From: Pseudofabraea citricarpa
Taxonomy: Eukaryota; Ascomycota; Leotiomycetes; Helotiales; Dermateaceae
Reading direction: 5' to 3'
DNA length: 64,000 nt
Assembly (NCBI GenBank): GCA_029641185.1
Contig: JAPWGK010000014.1
Coordinates: 558,001 to 622,000 of the forward strand
A program made the position numbers and the translations under genes. Below, piece after piece: positions 35,755-47,120 of this stretch. How positions within the stretch are numbered: the first letter of the stretch is position 1; each line of letters starts with the position of its first letter. Below the pieces are notes generated by a model. That model saw nothing but the letters and a program-made list of their open reading frames with translations. It did no database searches and was not told where the DNA came from.

Positions 35755-36704
35755 ATGGTGGCCAAGCTTCCATATAGTCTTCACGGTCGCTACCCGGCAA
35801 TTGCAATTGCCTGGACTGTCATAACCATACCCCCGATCTTCATAAATCTAGGTCTATTCTATGGTCTCTGGTATGGCAGGCCACAGATGGATCGAGTGGC
35901 TGGTATATTTTCCCTGAATTTTATCGATTTAACAAACATCTAATCGCTTACACAACTACAGTTTTGACAATCCCAACGGCAGTCCTGGGTATATTTACAG
36001 CTATCGCGATAGTAGAACGCATCTGGAAACTCACTCAACTCTCCCCGGAATTCCGCCCACTTAAATCACCACGCTATGCTCTTGACATATTTCAATGGGG
36101 TTACTTTGCCGCCCTGGTCTTGATCTCAGCTCTTATAAGCTCTACCCTCGCAAGGGGCGACAGTGACCACGATGGACATGAATTACAAACTCGCTTGGTA
36201 TCAATGCCAGCACCTGTTCTCATGTACTTCTTAGCTACACTCACCATGCTATCATTGATCCTCAATGGACTCAAAGTCAAGTTGCCTTTCCGCTTTGGTA
36301 GCCTGGATGCCGGGAATGTAGTGCGGCCGGCTGTTTATTATATTGTGGAGGATGTTGTAGCAGTTGATGGAAATGGCGGCGTTGAATATCGCCAAGCGTT
36401 TACAACGCGATACCAGACCAGTCCGATATTCAGGAAGATGATCTGGATGCTTAGTGTGGTATGGATGATGGCATTTTATGTCTTTGCTGCCCTCTTCACA
36501 GCTCTTGTGTTTAGTTTGCCAAAGGCCGCCGTTTATGCCGTTGGATGGGCGGGGCCTTTTCCGTTAGCAGGGCTTATGGCAATCTGGACGATATTCTACG
36601 TTAAGTCAGCTTTGAAAGAGGAAGAGAAGGCCGAAGAGACGGAGGTAGACGTATCAAGACCAAGCGATGATGAGAGAACTCCTTTATTAAGTAGCGCGGT
36701 CTAG
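35755..36704 (+). CDS. conserved multi-pass membrane protein
   Basis: At least 296 residues in two exons (35755-35902, 35962-36704) with a 59 bp intron. The frame is open upstream of the first in-frame ATG (35755, MVAKLPYSLHGRYP), and an extra N-terminal exon is possible. About seven hydrophobic segments are visible, for example IAIAWTVITIPPIFINLGLF, LTIPTAVLGIFTAIAIV, WGYFAALVLISALIS, VLMYFLATLTMLSLIL, MIWMLSVVWMMAFYVFAALF and WAGPFPLAGLMAIWTIFYV. The tail is acidic and ends ERTPLLSSAV, a dileucine-type pattern (ERTPLL) that often directs proteins to endosome or vacuole. No known domain is recognised, so only membrane localisation is inferred. Confidence 0.75.
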
Positions 36705-37477
36705 AAAATAGAAATCGAAGACCTGGGTTCAATCTCAGTATAATAAATAAATTGTACTTGCTTTATCACAATTTCTTTGCTTTACATTGTATAGCTCTTA
36801 GATGTGCTTGAACTGACTGGAAAGTATAGGGATCAAAGGCAGAAAATAGAGCGAGAAAGGGTCTTCAAAGTGGAAACTAACAATCAACGTCTCGAACCAG
36901 AAGGTGTCATGTTTTACGGTCCTCACAAAAAACGATTTATCGGGGCATCATCTTTGACTCGAATCGGGACGCCATGGCACTGCGAGATAGTATTTTTTGA
37001 CACTGCTTTACTATGAAGACCCTATTTTTTCAACCGCCACCAGTGTGCACGGTGTAAATTTCAAATTCTGGAGAAACAGAGCTAACTTGTATTTCACAAG
37101 CTCGTCAAATAGTGCTGTATTCGAGAGTGACATATCAAAGTACTAGTTTTAGCTCTGATCAGACTACAAAAAATTGTACAAGCTCTTGGTCTATATGAGC
37201 TGTATCTTGCAGTGTGGTACGGTGCGTTAAAAGCAAAGAGGGCAGATTGGCATTCAGAACTCGGAAACACAGTGCCACAAGATTAAACGATGACATCGCG
37301 TCGTCTGCTAAAGTATCAAATGGGAAAGTACGCATGCTGACCAAGACAGAGATTATCTCCCTTCCCCGATCAACTTGACATTTTCTCCCCAAATAATTTA
37401 TCAACCATTAATTTTATCCTTCATTATCCCAGACAACTCAGCTCACGCCATCACTCTCGCTATCTCCAAAACTCAAC
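36705..37477. other. intergenic
   Basis: About 770 bp with no recognised gene or RNA. I looked for tRNA B-box-like sequence and found only isolated partial matches near 36895 and 36970 without an A-box. Confidence 0.35.
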
Positions 37478-38124
37478 ATGTATAACCCGGCGTATCCTTC
37501 TCTGCTGCCACCACAAGTGCAAGTATCGCTCTATTTCTCTCTCATTTTGTTAAAACCTCAATCTAACGTCTCACTAGCCGCTTCGTGAACGTAACCGGCT
37601 CGCCACTCTTATTGTCCCAGACGGTAATTGGACGTCTAAACCGGTACATAATCTCAGACCCCCCGACGTAACATACTTGAGAACTAAGAAAAGAAATTCT
37701 GCACAGAAGTTTCGGACCTGCCTGCTACAACCCCTTCGATCGGCAATGTTTTCCGATTTTTTTGCTGTCCACCATCGTGTGCTGTCTCATCAGGATAGCC
37801 ATCTTAGTTCGACAGAGGAATATGGTTGCCCGTTTGATAGACTGGCTGCGTGGAGAGATTGTAGACCTTAGAGATGGAATTTGGGATCTGGCTCGGCCGA
37901 GCATGCATGCTGCTAGACGAGAACTCACACGGTTGTGGTGGGCTGTTAATTCGGGTGTTTCGTTACAGAAAATAGCTAGGTTGATCAACATGGCGAAGAC
38001 TTCTTTGGCAGATTTGGTACGTGGATGTCAACATTGGATAAGAAATAAGATAGCTGGTTGGAAATGGTGGAGAGTCAACAATTCAGATCCAAACACGGCA
38101 GATTATTCAGGAAAGGAGTCGTGA
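37478..38124 (+). CDS. hypothetical single-pass membrane protein (tentative model)
   Basis: Tentative 172-residue model from three exons: 37478-37522 (MYNPAYPSLLPPQVQ), 37578-37633, 37707-38124. Phases agree only if a GTCTAA donor is used for intron 2, which gives GNWTSFGPACYNPFDRQC. A hydrophobic helix follows (FPIFLLSTIVCCLIRIAILV), then a basic cytoplasmic-type region and a Trp-rich C-terminus (WKWWRV). The last exon has no ATG of its own, so an upstream exon is required. No domain is recognised. The first two exons could be wrong. Confidence 0.4.
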
Positions 38125-38651
38125 TTCGCGGCGGAAGTTGGCGTCCAATGCAATCACTCAGCTTATATTCATTGGTATTGAAGCATTCCTTTACCAGCGA
38201 AGTTATCAAAATACAACTGGATCAAATCTACTAGGAATGAAAAATGAAATTTGTAAGTCGAGCAAAAGAACAGCAATTGTGATAATACTCTCAAACATCA
38301 AAAGCGGGTCTCAGTCCATAAGGTTCATTCGAAGCAGCCCTGTGGGTTTGAACTATTCAGATAAATCTGTTCCATTACTTGGAAATCTTGAACCCTCTGC
38401 TCTATTCTGCACGCAATTCATTATTCTTCATAGCCGTTCGGTTAATCTAAAATCCTCTGCACCTCCCCCATCACCAACCCTACGAAATTGACTCCCATAA
38501 TTTTAGGTCAAGTTGAATGCAAACGCATCTACTTCCAGAGAAACTGTGTGAATGATTTGAGGATGCTATGGCAGAGCGATGGGTTGATCAAGTCCAATTG
38601 TCTTTAGTAGGCATAAATTAGTATATCTGAAATCAAGAATTACATGTAAAC
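38125..38651. other. intergenic, convergent 3' ends
   Basis: About 530 bp between two converging tentative or orphan genes. Nothing is recognised. Confidence 0.3.
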
Positions 38652-40404
38652 TTACAAGCCTCGTCGAAAAAAGAAGTTTCCCCGAGAAAAGAAGGCTCTA
38701 GTGGATCTATATCTGTCTCGGCGGTAGTAGTATCCATAACGTCTGCGTTTGATATCAGCTTCCACTACAACTAGGTTCGTATTTAACAAGATTAAGAACA
38801 TGAGACTCACCGTGCTGTTCACCTTGGCCGCTAGAAGATGTTTTGAACTCATGAGAGCTGTGTTGTTCGCCTTGGCTGCTAGAAGGCATCTCATGGCTGT
38901 GAGAGTTGCCGTGCTGTTCACCTTGGCTGCTAGGAGGCATCTCAGGAACTCGGGATTTTTTTACATCACTTTCTATAAAGTAACGATGTTGTGGTCCGCT
39001 AAGTTCATCATGGAAAATCCAAGGGTGAATTTTTTCCAGGTTCCAAGAAGGGACCTCAAAAGGCTCGTTGTAGTCCCAAAGAAATGGTATATTAAGTCTT
39101 TGGTATTCTTCAGGGTGAATCAGATTCGGCTCAAAGTCGATTCCATATTCAACCTTAAGGCTAGTCGCATTGAAAATCCAAACGTTGAGACAGAGCCATG
39201 GCCCCGGAGCCTCTAAGCAAAAGTTCCCGGTGTAAAGGTGGGGGTACAGATATTGATCGAGCGCACCCGAACTGCCGATCTTTGTCCATGATTGGAAGTT
39301 TTGCACAGGTGATGGATTTGGTGCAGGACCTGGAGCCCAAATGATAATTTCACCCTGTGTAATCCATCAGTAGCTGCTATGTGGTTGGTTGGTGAGTGTG
39401 GATTACCGGTATAAGTCCAAGGTTTTGGGGCGTGTCCGCTTATGCAGGTATCAGTACAAAATGACCAAACGTGATTGTCACTTTAACTTACCAGGATAGA
39501 TAGATCTTCCTCTGAATTCAAAATGACCATCGAAAGTCAGTATCTCCTCCTGGAAGTCGTGTAAAATAAACCCCATCGGCTCATTATAGTTGGTTCTCAT
39601 GTGCTTTTCCATGCCTCCGCCCAACACAACAAATTCGATATAATCCTCCTTTGACTCTAGGGAAGTAAATAGAAGGTGTGTATAACTCTTTGGGCCTGGA
39701 CTGAGAAAAGGGTTGAATGACCCATCCTCCTTTTTGAAACCGACAATAGGTGGTTGAAATCCTGCGGTAACAAAATTTTGTTGCGCTATCCCAGGCTTCT
39801 CAAGCGGTATCCCGGTGATTATATTGACCTTATTTATATGTATAACCGTAATGCATGGCTTGACTGGCGGTTCTCCGATTTTAATCTCGAATCTTTCACG
39901 ATCTATGTGAGGTTATATTAGCAGTTTTTCGAATTCAGCATAGTCATAATGCTTTGGTTCTGCTCCTGGAAACTAGTGCTTACTGAAAACTGGCAAAATA
40001 AAGCCACCAATAGCGACGATCTCCTCTGGAAGTTTATCTGCATGATGATTAACCGACAGGAGCTTCATCTTCTGCTCATATTTTGGAAGTGGTAGGTCAA
40101 CTGGAATGGACTCGGTTCTAAGACGCGATATAAAGGTAACAGAAGGTGTATAGGGTCCGGCAAAATTGGTCGATAAACAAACAGCTGGTTCGTTCTGTTG
40201 TGGATGTAAAAGAGAACTTTCTGGTTGGTGAACAAAGGGTGCCTCTTTGATGGGTGAATTTGGTTCGTACGGTGGAGGAGAAGATTCTGGTTGGTCAGGA
40301 AAGGGTGCCACTGGTATGAGTGGATTTGGTTTGTTCCGTGGAGGAGAAAGTTCTAGTTGCTCAACAGAGGTGACCGGATAGTCGTTGTCAGATTGTTCAG
40401 CCAT
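38652..40404 (-). CDS. orphan protein with PPxY motif, QGEQH repeats and Arg/aromatic tail
   Basis: Protein of 504 residues in five exons on the minus strand: 40404-39984, 39902-39492, 39438-39407, 39354-38811, 38758-38652. All joins keep phase. I do not recognise the family. The N-terminus is Pro-rich with a WW-domain ligand motif PPPY (residues 43-46) and two similar APF..QPESS units. A globular-looking middle follows (CITVIHINKVNIITGIPLEK, VGFKKEDGSFNPFLSPGPKS, GEIIIWAPGPAPNP, WLCLNVWIFNATSLKVEYG). Next is a Ser/Gln/His-rich stretch with three imperfect QGEQH repeats. The tail is very basic and aromatic (KRRRYGYYYRRDRY, FFSRGNFFFRRGL). No signal peptide or membrane segment is seen. The PPxY could recruit an Rsp5-type ubiquitin ligase, by analogy only. 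Confidence 0.7.
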
Positions 40405-41522
40405 GATATGTTTTTGGTGGTAGAAATGCAACACAATGACTAATAATTGGGGTTCCAAAAAGTTGGATTTGATGTTAAAAGGAAACCCGGAAAATACGAG
40501 AAAGGAGCGATATCATAGAAGCACAACCTGGGGAGGAAGGAGAAGGAAGGAGCGCAGGTGCTAGAATGCTCTCGCTTAAACAAATCTCCCCAAAAGACTT
40601 TATACTGAGCCTTCCGACCATACAATCAGTCTTATCAACATTGCCAAGAATGTTCTTGTCTGTATTCCCAATTGCGAGTTGTGAATATTCCACGCGAAGA
40701 GACTAGCTACAAATAAATCGCTGCATTCCAATCCCCAATAAATGGCCTGTCAATTACAAGTAGCCTGCATGGCTAAGTTATGATCAAGGAATAGCAAAAT
40801 ATAGGAAGTCGTGTGCCGTGAAAGAATCTCAAGGATTCTTGCTTGCTAACAAATACTCTCATCCTTTTCTTAGTGAGGACTTTCTTTCGTTTAGAGAGTA
40901 ACTACTCAGATTAACCTGCACAGAAATGATCTCAAAAGTCAACCTGAGGACTGTTTGGCCATAATGGCGAAAACTTTAGTCATAGAGAATGGCAAGGTCT
41001 AGCTCAAACTATCGAAAACAATATCAAGGTATTGTGAACCGCAAGTTGGTTGCTTCTGAATTCCCTTCGTGGGACATAGTAAGGACAAATGAGGGCAGGA
41101 AGAGAAAGAAAAGCAGTGTATGGCTCAGCGTGAGAAACATAATTCTGGCGGTAAATGCTCCAAGAGGAGTGGAGATTTTCCAGCGCAGCGCCATTTATTG
41201 TATCTTTTTATATTTTAGCAATCGTGATAAATATCGTTCACCCAAATAAGATCATTGTTGAAGCTACCTGCCAAGCTAACTATGTAATATGGTCACATGT
41301 GGTAATGACTTTCATTTCTTTCCACGTATAGGTGTTCTAAACAACCTAAATTTTTCTTGTCTCTTAATTCTCATTCCGGACCAGCAATAGATTATTGCTA
41401 CTGTTTCCATGCAGCAATTAGAACAAGGAAAAGTGTAAGTCATGTGACTCAGTGAAAAATCTCTATATATATGTATTCTCCGAACTCTTATCTCGCTACA
41501 GTTCTCTCACACCCTGATACAC
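40405..41522. other. intergenic, divergent promoter region
   Basis: About 1.1 kb between the orphan gene (minus) and the S9 peptidase gene (plus). Small frames only. A TATA-like ctatatatatg at 41462-41472 lies about 50 bp upstream of the peptidase ATG. Confidence 0.4.
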
Positions 41523-43582
41523 ATGGCGAAGATTGAAGCCCGTTTTGGAACATGGGACAGCCCAATCACGAGTGAATTATTGACCACACAGAGTGTATTC
41601 TTAAGTGGGGTTTACGTCTCCGTATGACAGCCAGCCGCATACCCACAACACATGCATGATCTGATAAACAATTAGGAAGCAGACGAGAAGATCTACTATC
41701 ACGAGGGACGATCATCAGAAGGTCGCAGTACCATCGTAGAGTATTCTACCGAAGGCGTTAGAGAAGTGCTACCGACTGCGTATTCGGCTGCTTCTAGCAT
41801 TCACGAATATGGAGGCGGATCTTTCTGCGTGGGGTCGGACGGCAACATTGTCTTCGTACACAGCCTGACACAAACTGTGTACTCGCTCATTCCATCTACA
41901 AAGGAGGTCAAACCCATCACGAAAAACAATCATCTGCTCCGATGGGCCGACTTCAATGTCCATCCGATTGATACGAAATGGGTTCTTGCACTTCGAGAAA
42001 ACCATGCGACTAATCCAGTCGAGAACGTTCTGGTGGTGATTGATTCGGATACGAAAGAAAATCACGTCATTGCTCAAGGAGCAGATTTCTACAAGAGTCC
42101 TCGCTTCAGTCCTGATGGTAAGAAGGTTTGCTGGATTCAATGGAATCATCCAGATATGCCATGGACAGGAAGCGAATTGTACGTCGCAGATTGGCATGAT
42201 GGCAAAATCGCCGATCCTCGATATATCGCAGGCAAAGCCATTGTCGAAGCGATCGACGAACCGGTGTGGGGGCACGATGGCACGCTGTACTTTGTCAGCG
42301 ACCGTACAAAGTTCTTACAGTTGTATCGCTTGGATGCTGGAGAATCCAATCCAAAACAGATCAAGCTCAAAGGCTTAGAAGATGCCGAGTTTTCAGGAAG
42401 GTGCCCGGCCGTGGCGAGGTATGTCATGATCTCATATCCTTATGGTTTTAATTTTACTAATTCTTTATTTATAGCTCCACGTACGCCGTACTCACATCAA
42501 GCACAATAGTAGCAGCCTATACAAAGAATGCTATCAATCATGTAATAGCCATCGATCTGAAGACGGAAACCTGGAAAGATCTCAACTTACCCCTAAACTC
42601 TGTCCAATTTAACGCCATGAGACGTATATCCGACTCCAGTTTTGCCGTCATTGGGACAAGTTCCAAAGTGCCACAAACACTATATCAGGTCGACCTCGCC
42701 ACAGCACCTGCCATGAAAACGATCAAAAGATCATTGGAGATTGGGTTTTCAGAGGCCTACTTATCCGAGGCTAAGCACATGTCATTCCCAAGAACGCACG
42801 GAGACGACAAAGAGGGGACATGTCACTGTCTCCTACATCTTCCAAGCAATGATATATACCAAGGCTTACCAGGAACTCTTCCACCTCTAATTGTTTCTCT
42901 CCACGGCGGGCCAACAAAGCACATCCCGCCCGGATTATCGCTCGACACGCAATACTGGACCTCTCGCGGCTATGCCTGGGTCGACATCAACTACACGGGA
43001 TCCTCAGGCTACGGGAGAGCATACCGCGATGCACTGAACGGCAAATGGGGAGTAGCCGACACGGACGATTCCGCGAGCTGCGTAGCGTACCTCGCCAGCG
43101 CAGGGCTCATAGACGGCACGCGCGTAGGAATCCGAGGCGGGAGCGCCGGTGGCTATGGGGTTCTGCAGGCACTGTGCATGTATGCCGACACATGGGCAGG
43201 CGGCGTCAGCGAGTATGGCGTCAGCGATCTGAAAGCCCTTGCGAGGGAGACGCACAAGTTCGAAAGCCATTATCTGTTCAAGCTGCTGTTCGAGGACGGG
43301 CTTGGCGAGCACGAGATGGATAAAGTCTACCGCGACCGCAGTCCGTTGTTTCATGCGGATAAAATCACCGCGCCGGTCTTGTTGCTCCAGGGGACGGAGG
43401 ATGTGGTTGTACCGCCTAACCAGACGCTGGAGATGGAGAAGATCATCCGCGAGCATGGTGGTGAGGTTAAGGTTGTCCTGTTTGAAGGAGAGGGACATGG
43501 GTTTGGGATGGTTCAGAATGTGAAGCGGGCTATTGCCGAGGAAGAAGAGTGGTGGAGGAAGACTTTGATTTGTTGGTTATGA
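41523..43582 (+). CDS. S9 family serine peptidase (acylaminoacyl-peptidase-like)
   Basis: Prolyl-oligopeptidase-family enzyme of 649 residues. Exons 41523-41621, 41676-42418, 42475-43582. The N-terminal two thirds are beta-propeller-like (SSIHEYGGGSF, ADFNVHP, SPRFSPDGKKVCWIQWNHPDMPW, ELYVADW). The C-terminal alpha/beta-hydrolase domain carries VSLHGGPT, GSSGYGRAYR, the nucleophile motif RGGSAGGYG, the Asp region LLQGTEDVVVPP, and the His in EGEGHGF. No signal peptide, so likely cytosolic. The pattern fits S9C acylaminoacyl peptidase or dipeptidyl aminopeptidase-like enzymes. The 3' end of the coding region is markedly more GC-rich than the start. The gene converges on the P450 gene 290 bp away. 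Confidence 0.93.
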
Positions 43583-43872
43583 GCTGAGATGGTATGTTGT
43601 TACTCTCTCACATACTCTGTCACCTAAGGGCTTCTATTTAATGATCTTTAGGGTAGTCGGGTCAGATTTCTTGATGGATAAAGAATAAAACGAAGGCGAA
43701 AATAGTTCCTCGCATTCAGATCGCAGATTGGATTATATTGATTGGATACAATAGTATATAATACTATCTGAAGATAATAGAAGAGTTGTTATGAGCCAGA
43801 ACAGTTGTTGTGGGCTAAAGGAAGTTTAAGGAACACTCAGCATTCTCAGCCTTTCACTATCTCTCTCTTTCT

Positions 43873-45434
43873 CTAACGATCCACAAACCCAATCCCAGCC
43901 TGCACATACTGCATCTCCAAGAAGCTACTGCCCCTCAACTCGCCCCTCTTCTGCAATCTAAATCTCGTCAGGACACGCAACGTAGCATCCGACAAGAGCA
44001 TCAGCGCGATTTCCTTTCCAATACAACCTCTAGCACCCTTACTAAAGACGACAAACCTCTCATCCAGCCACTTCTCGCTCTCCATTCCCTCAGCACCCAC
44101 AATCCAGCGTTCAGGCCTCCACTCATCGGCATCCAAGCCCCAGATCTCCTTGGACCTACCAAGCACATACGTATTGGCGGCAACAACGGTACCGACGGGC
44201 AAGGGGGCTCTCAATCCCGGGATGGCCGATTCAGCACCGGGCGTGATGTCGCGGGGGAAAGCCGTAGGGAACGGAGCATGCAGACGCAGGGATTCTTTGA
44301 TGACGGCTTGCAAACTGGCCCTCTTCGACTCGGTCTGTTCTGTTTCTCTCTCCTCTGAGAGGATCTTCTCCTGCCACTCGTCGTGAACGGCTAGTTCGTA
44401 CAAGACGGCTGTCAGTGCTGCCGCTGTACTTCCTGGACCCGCAAAGACTAGATTGAAAGACTCGCGCCACATCTGCTCTGCATCCATCGCCCGCGCGTCG
44501 TCCTTGCGTAGGCGAAGATAGTTTTGCAGGATGCTTGATTGGGGAGAGTTGAGGATCTGAGTTGTGTCGCTCGATAGAAGCGTCCGGGTTCTGCATACCA
44601 GTGCAGAGATGCCGTTCATTGAGCCGTCGGTATTATAGGTTGGCTTGCGGATCTTTGCCTGGATGGCAGGGAAGGAAGTGAGCCATTGAAACCAAGGGAG
44701 TAGAGCTGTCGCAATAGAGAATTTCGATATCGCTCGGAAGGAATCCAAGGCCTTGTTTGCAGAGGCGAGGTTTGTGTATGGTTCTGGAGACAGCTGTGGA
44801 CCGTAGATGACCTCTAGCATGGTATTGAACGTAAAGCGATGGATTAATTCAGGGACATCCACATTATCGCTTTTCTGGTCGGAGCTTTTAGCTTTCTCGA
44901 TCTGTGCTATTAGATCTGCGATATGTTTCTTCACCACTGGCTCATATGCTGATATCTTACTCGTCGTTAAGGCCGGTCCAACGACTTTCTTCCGATGTTC
45001 TCGATGCGCTGCATCTGAGCGGGCTGTGAAGATGCTCTCTTCTTGAGTCTTCTCATCGCGACCGAAGGAGTAAAAGGGTCCTTTTTCAAAATGGCCATTG
45101 AAGCCATAGATGGTTGAGAATGCCGCCAGGCTGCTGAATGAGAGGCTGTTCGGTCCAGTGCGCACGATAGGTCCATACTTCTCATGCAGGGATTGCTCAA
45201 CTAGGTGGTGGTCTCCCGCGAAGAAGATATTGAATCGCCTGTTTCGAGTTTCTAGCTGTTGCTCTTCTGAGGTCGGAAACGGCAAATGGAAATGTATTAT
45301 ACGTACCAGAGATTCGTGAAGCTTGCAAAGACAGGACCGGGGTAGATGGCGAGCGGGTGGAAGTATCGTCGGTAAATGATGCGAGCCACCACGGCTAGAA
45401 GCAGGGATTGAAGAAAGATGAAAATGCCAATCAT
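43873..45434 (-). CDS. cytochrome P450 monooxygenase
   Basis: Haem monooxygenase of 497 residues. Exons on the minus strand: 45434-45307 and 45238-43873, joined at [14 protein letters not shown]. The N-terminal anchor ([20 protein letters not shown]) is followed by the hinge [10 protein letters not shown]. Further motifs: [37 protein letters not shown] (I-helix), [13 protein letters not shown] (ExxR), [11 protein letters not shown], and [15 protein letters not shown] (haem Cys). These fit fungal P450s related to the pisatin-demethylase or benzoate-hydroxylase groups, but the substrate is not assignable. It is GC-richer than genes to its left. It is convergent with the S9 peptidase, and no pathway partner is adjacent. 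Confidence 0.93.
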
Positions 45435-45904
45435 GTTGAATTCGTAGCACTATGGATGAGCCTGGCAAGACTGACGTCTCTTGTTCTTGCACCTAAGACG
45501 TTGCAATTTACTGCTTCTGGGTAAGCACATTAAACTAATGCGGTATGGTATGGTATGCTGTGTGGTGGCGGCTGCAGTGCATGCAACACCACATGCGGAA
45601 TTGAGTATCACAGTCAATTCGGACGTCTAAAGACCAATTTTTAAACTCCGAACAGAGATTCTGGTAAATGTATCTCGGTAAAATAGAAGGTTCTTCTCGT
45701 GATCTTACTAGTGACATATAAAACGTTAGTTGGCTTGTACAGAAGTTAAAATATCACGTGGTCTCTCTTGCCAGCCTTCACTGGCTGGCAATGCCCACGC
45801 AACTTGCGGATTTGTCTTGGGGGATAGCTTGGTAAAGCAGTCTGCAGAAAAACAATTACAGCTTGCGTAGAAAGGACAGCACTGACAGGTATTCAGGTAC
45901 TTCA
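45435..45904. other. intergenic, promoter of P450
   Basis: About 470 bp upstream of the P450 start. A short inverted repeat around ccagccttcactggctgg (45771-45788) can form a small hairpin. No gene is seen. Confidence 0.35.
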
Positions 45905-46230
45905 GCGAGCGAGGTAGCGTCAGTGAAGATGTGGAAGCCCTTCTGCTGTCTTCGCATCAACAGTTACTTGGGCTTGCGTACAGCGATCTTGGCCAAGTTC
46001 TGCTAATAAATCGTAGGTGGGAAGATGGCGCCAAAGTCTTTCGTGGCTCAATCGATACATACAGCGAATGGATCAAAGTAAAACAGCGAGAGTTCGGCCG
46101 GAGTTCCCAAGGGTAGGTCTCCCAATAGCCCTCTCAGAGATGGGCAGGAACGAAGAAGCCTCCAGCATCTCCTTAGAGACTATCCGAAACAGTCTTCATT
46201 TCCAGCTGGTACTTACGGTCTTCTAGGTCC
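45905..46230 (+). pseudogene. TPR-type protein fragment
   Basis: Two short frames resemble tetratricopeptide repeats of fungal kinesin-light-chain-like proteins: frame 1 reads LGLAYSDLGQVLLINRRWED and then IDTYSEWIKVK, and frame 2 continues with VGLPIALSEMGRNEEASSIS. They lie in different frames with no clear intron between them, and no start or domain context survives. This looks like a decayed internal fragment. Confidence 0.45.
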
Positions 46231-46394
46231 GCGCCTCTTATAAGGGTGAGTGTGCAAGAGTCTTGAATGTCCAGGCCCAGATGAGAAAGACACAAGGAGC
46301 TCCTGAAGCTACAGTCGATGCGCTTGAATGGCAAGCATTAAGATTAGATACGGAAGTGATTCAAGCCGACAAGCTTAATGTGTACAGAGCATCT

Positions 46395-47120
46395 CTTCTG
46401 GAGGTTGACTTTGAAAAAGCAGATCCATATACCCACCATACCATTTCCGAACTCTTTAAAATTCATGTCGAAAGCCCGTTGTTAGCGAAAGAGGCAAGAA
46501 GAAGAGGAGGAAGAACGCCAAAGGCGTAAGTCGTCGAAGACCGTCAGGTTGTGTAATGATTTTCCTAGATTCTTCCAGAATAGCCATTTTCCTCATTATA
46601 GTGCTATTCTCGATACAGCGGTTGGATAGTTCCGTGGCGCGTTGGAGAAGATGTGAAGAATCGTTGCTCAAGGAAGACAGAGCGGGGTGCAGGGACTCGG
46701 TAATAGATTCTAGAGGACCCGTAGATGCGCAGACCTTGAGGCTCTTCTCTGTATAAGTCTCTGTATAAGTCTTAGGGAGTCTTCTGGGGGGGTCCATGGT
46801 GGTATATCTGAGCGTGGCTAGCATGTTCTCAAGATTAGCTATGTGGTGGTCATCTATGGCCGACTTGAAGTATCGCAGCTTAGACAACGTCCATTCGTTT
46901 TGTTTCCCAGGTGACTGGAGTCGGACTTCTCAGTCGACCAAGCCTTGAATCAGGCTCAAGAGTTGGCATTCTGCTGCGCCAGTGAAGACGAACACATTGT
47001 GCAGAGCATCTCGAATATCGCGCTTGTTACTCTCTAGGAGCAGGGGAGTCTCAGCAAGAAAGCAGGCATTTTGGGACATGGGACTGGAGGACCATTGGTC
47101 AGATCCTTTCCCAGCTCACT
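46395..47120 (-). pseudogene. CorA-like Mg2+ transporter family gene, broken
   Basis: Minus-strand frame starting near 47100 reads CFLAETPLLLESNKRDIRDA, then NVFVFTGAAECQLLSLIQ, an in-frame TGA at 46930-46932, then SPGKQNEWTLSKLRYFKSAI, DDHHIANLENMLATLRY, a coiled segment, and a membrane helix (RRLTPLAFFLLFFLPLSLTT). Right after that helix the GMN-type motif region is out of frame near 46468: a second frame supplies DMNFKEFGNG and a further hydrophobic stretch. The order (helical domain, first membrane helix, MNF motif) is that of fungal CorA-like proteins. Two lesions and no clear N-terminus make it a pseudogene. Confidence 0.6.

Noticed and set aside
46263..46529. Plus-strand frame of 88 residues near the TPR fragment
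   Set aside because: Its second half is the reverse strand of the broken CorA-like gene (MNFKEFG segment), so it is at least partly a shadow frame.
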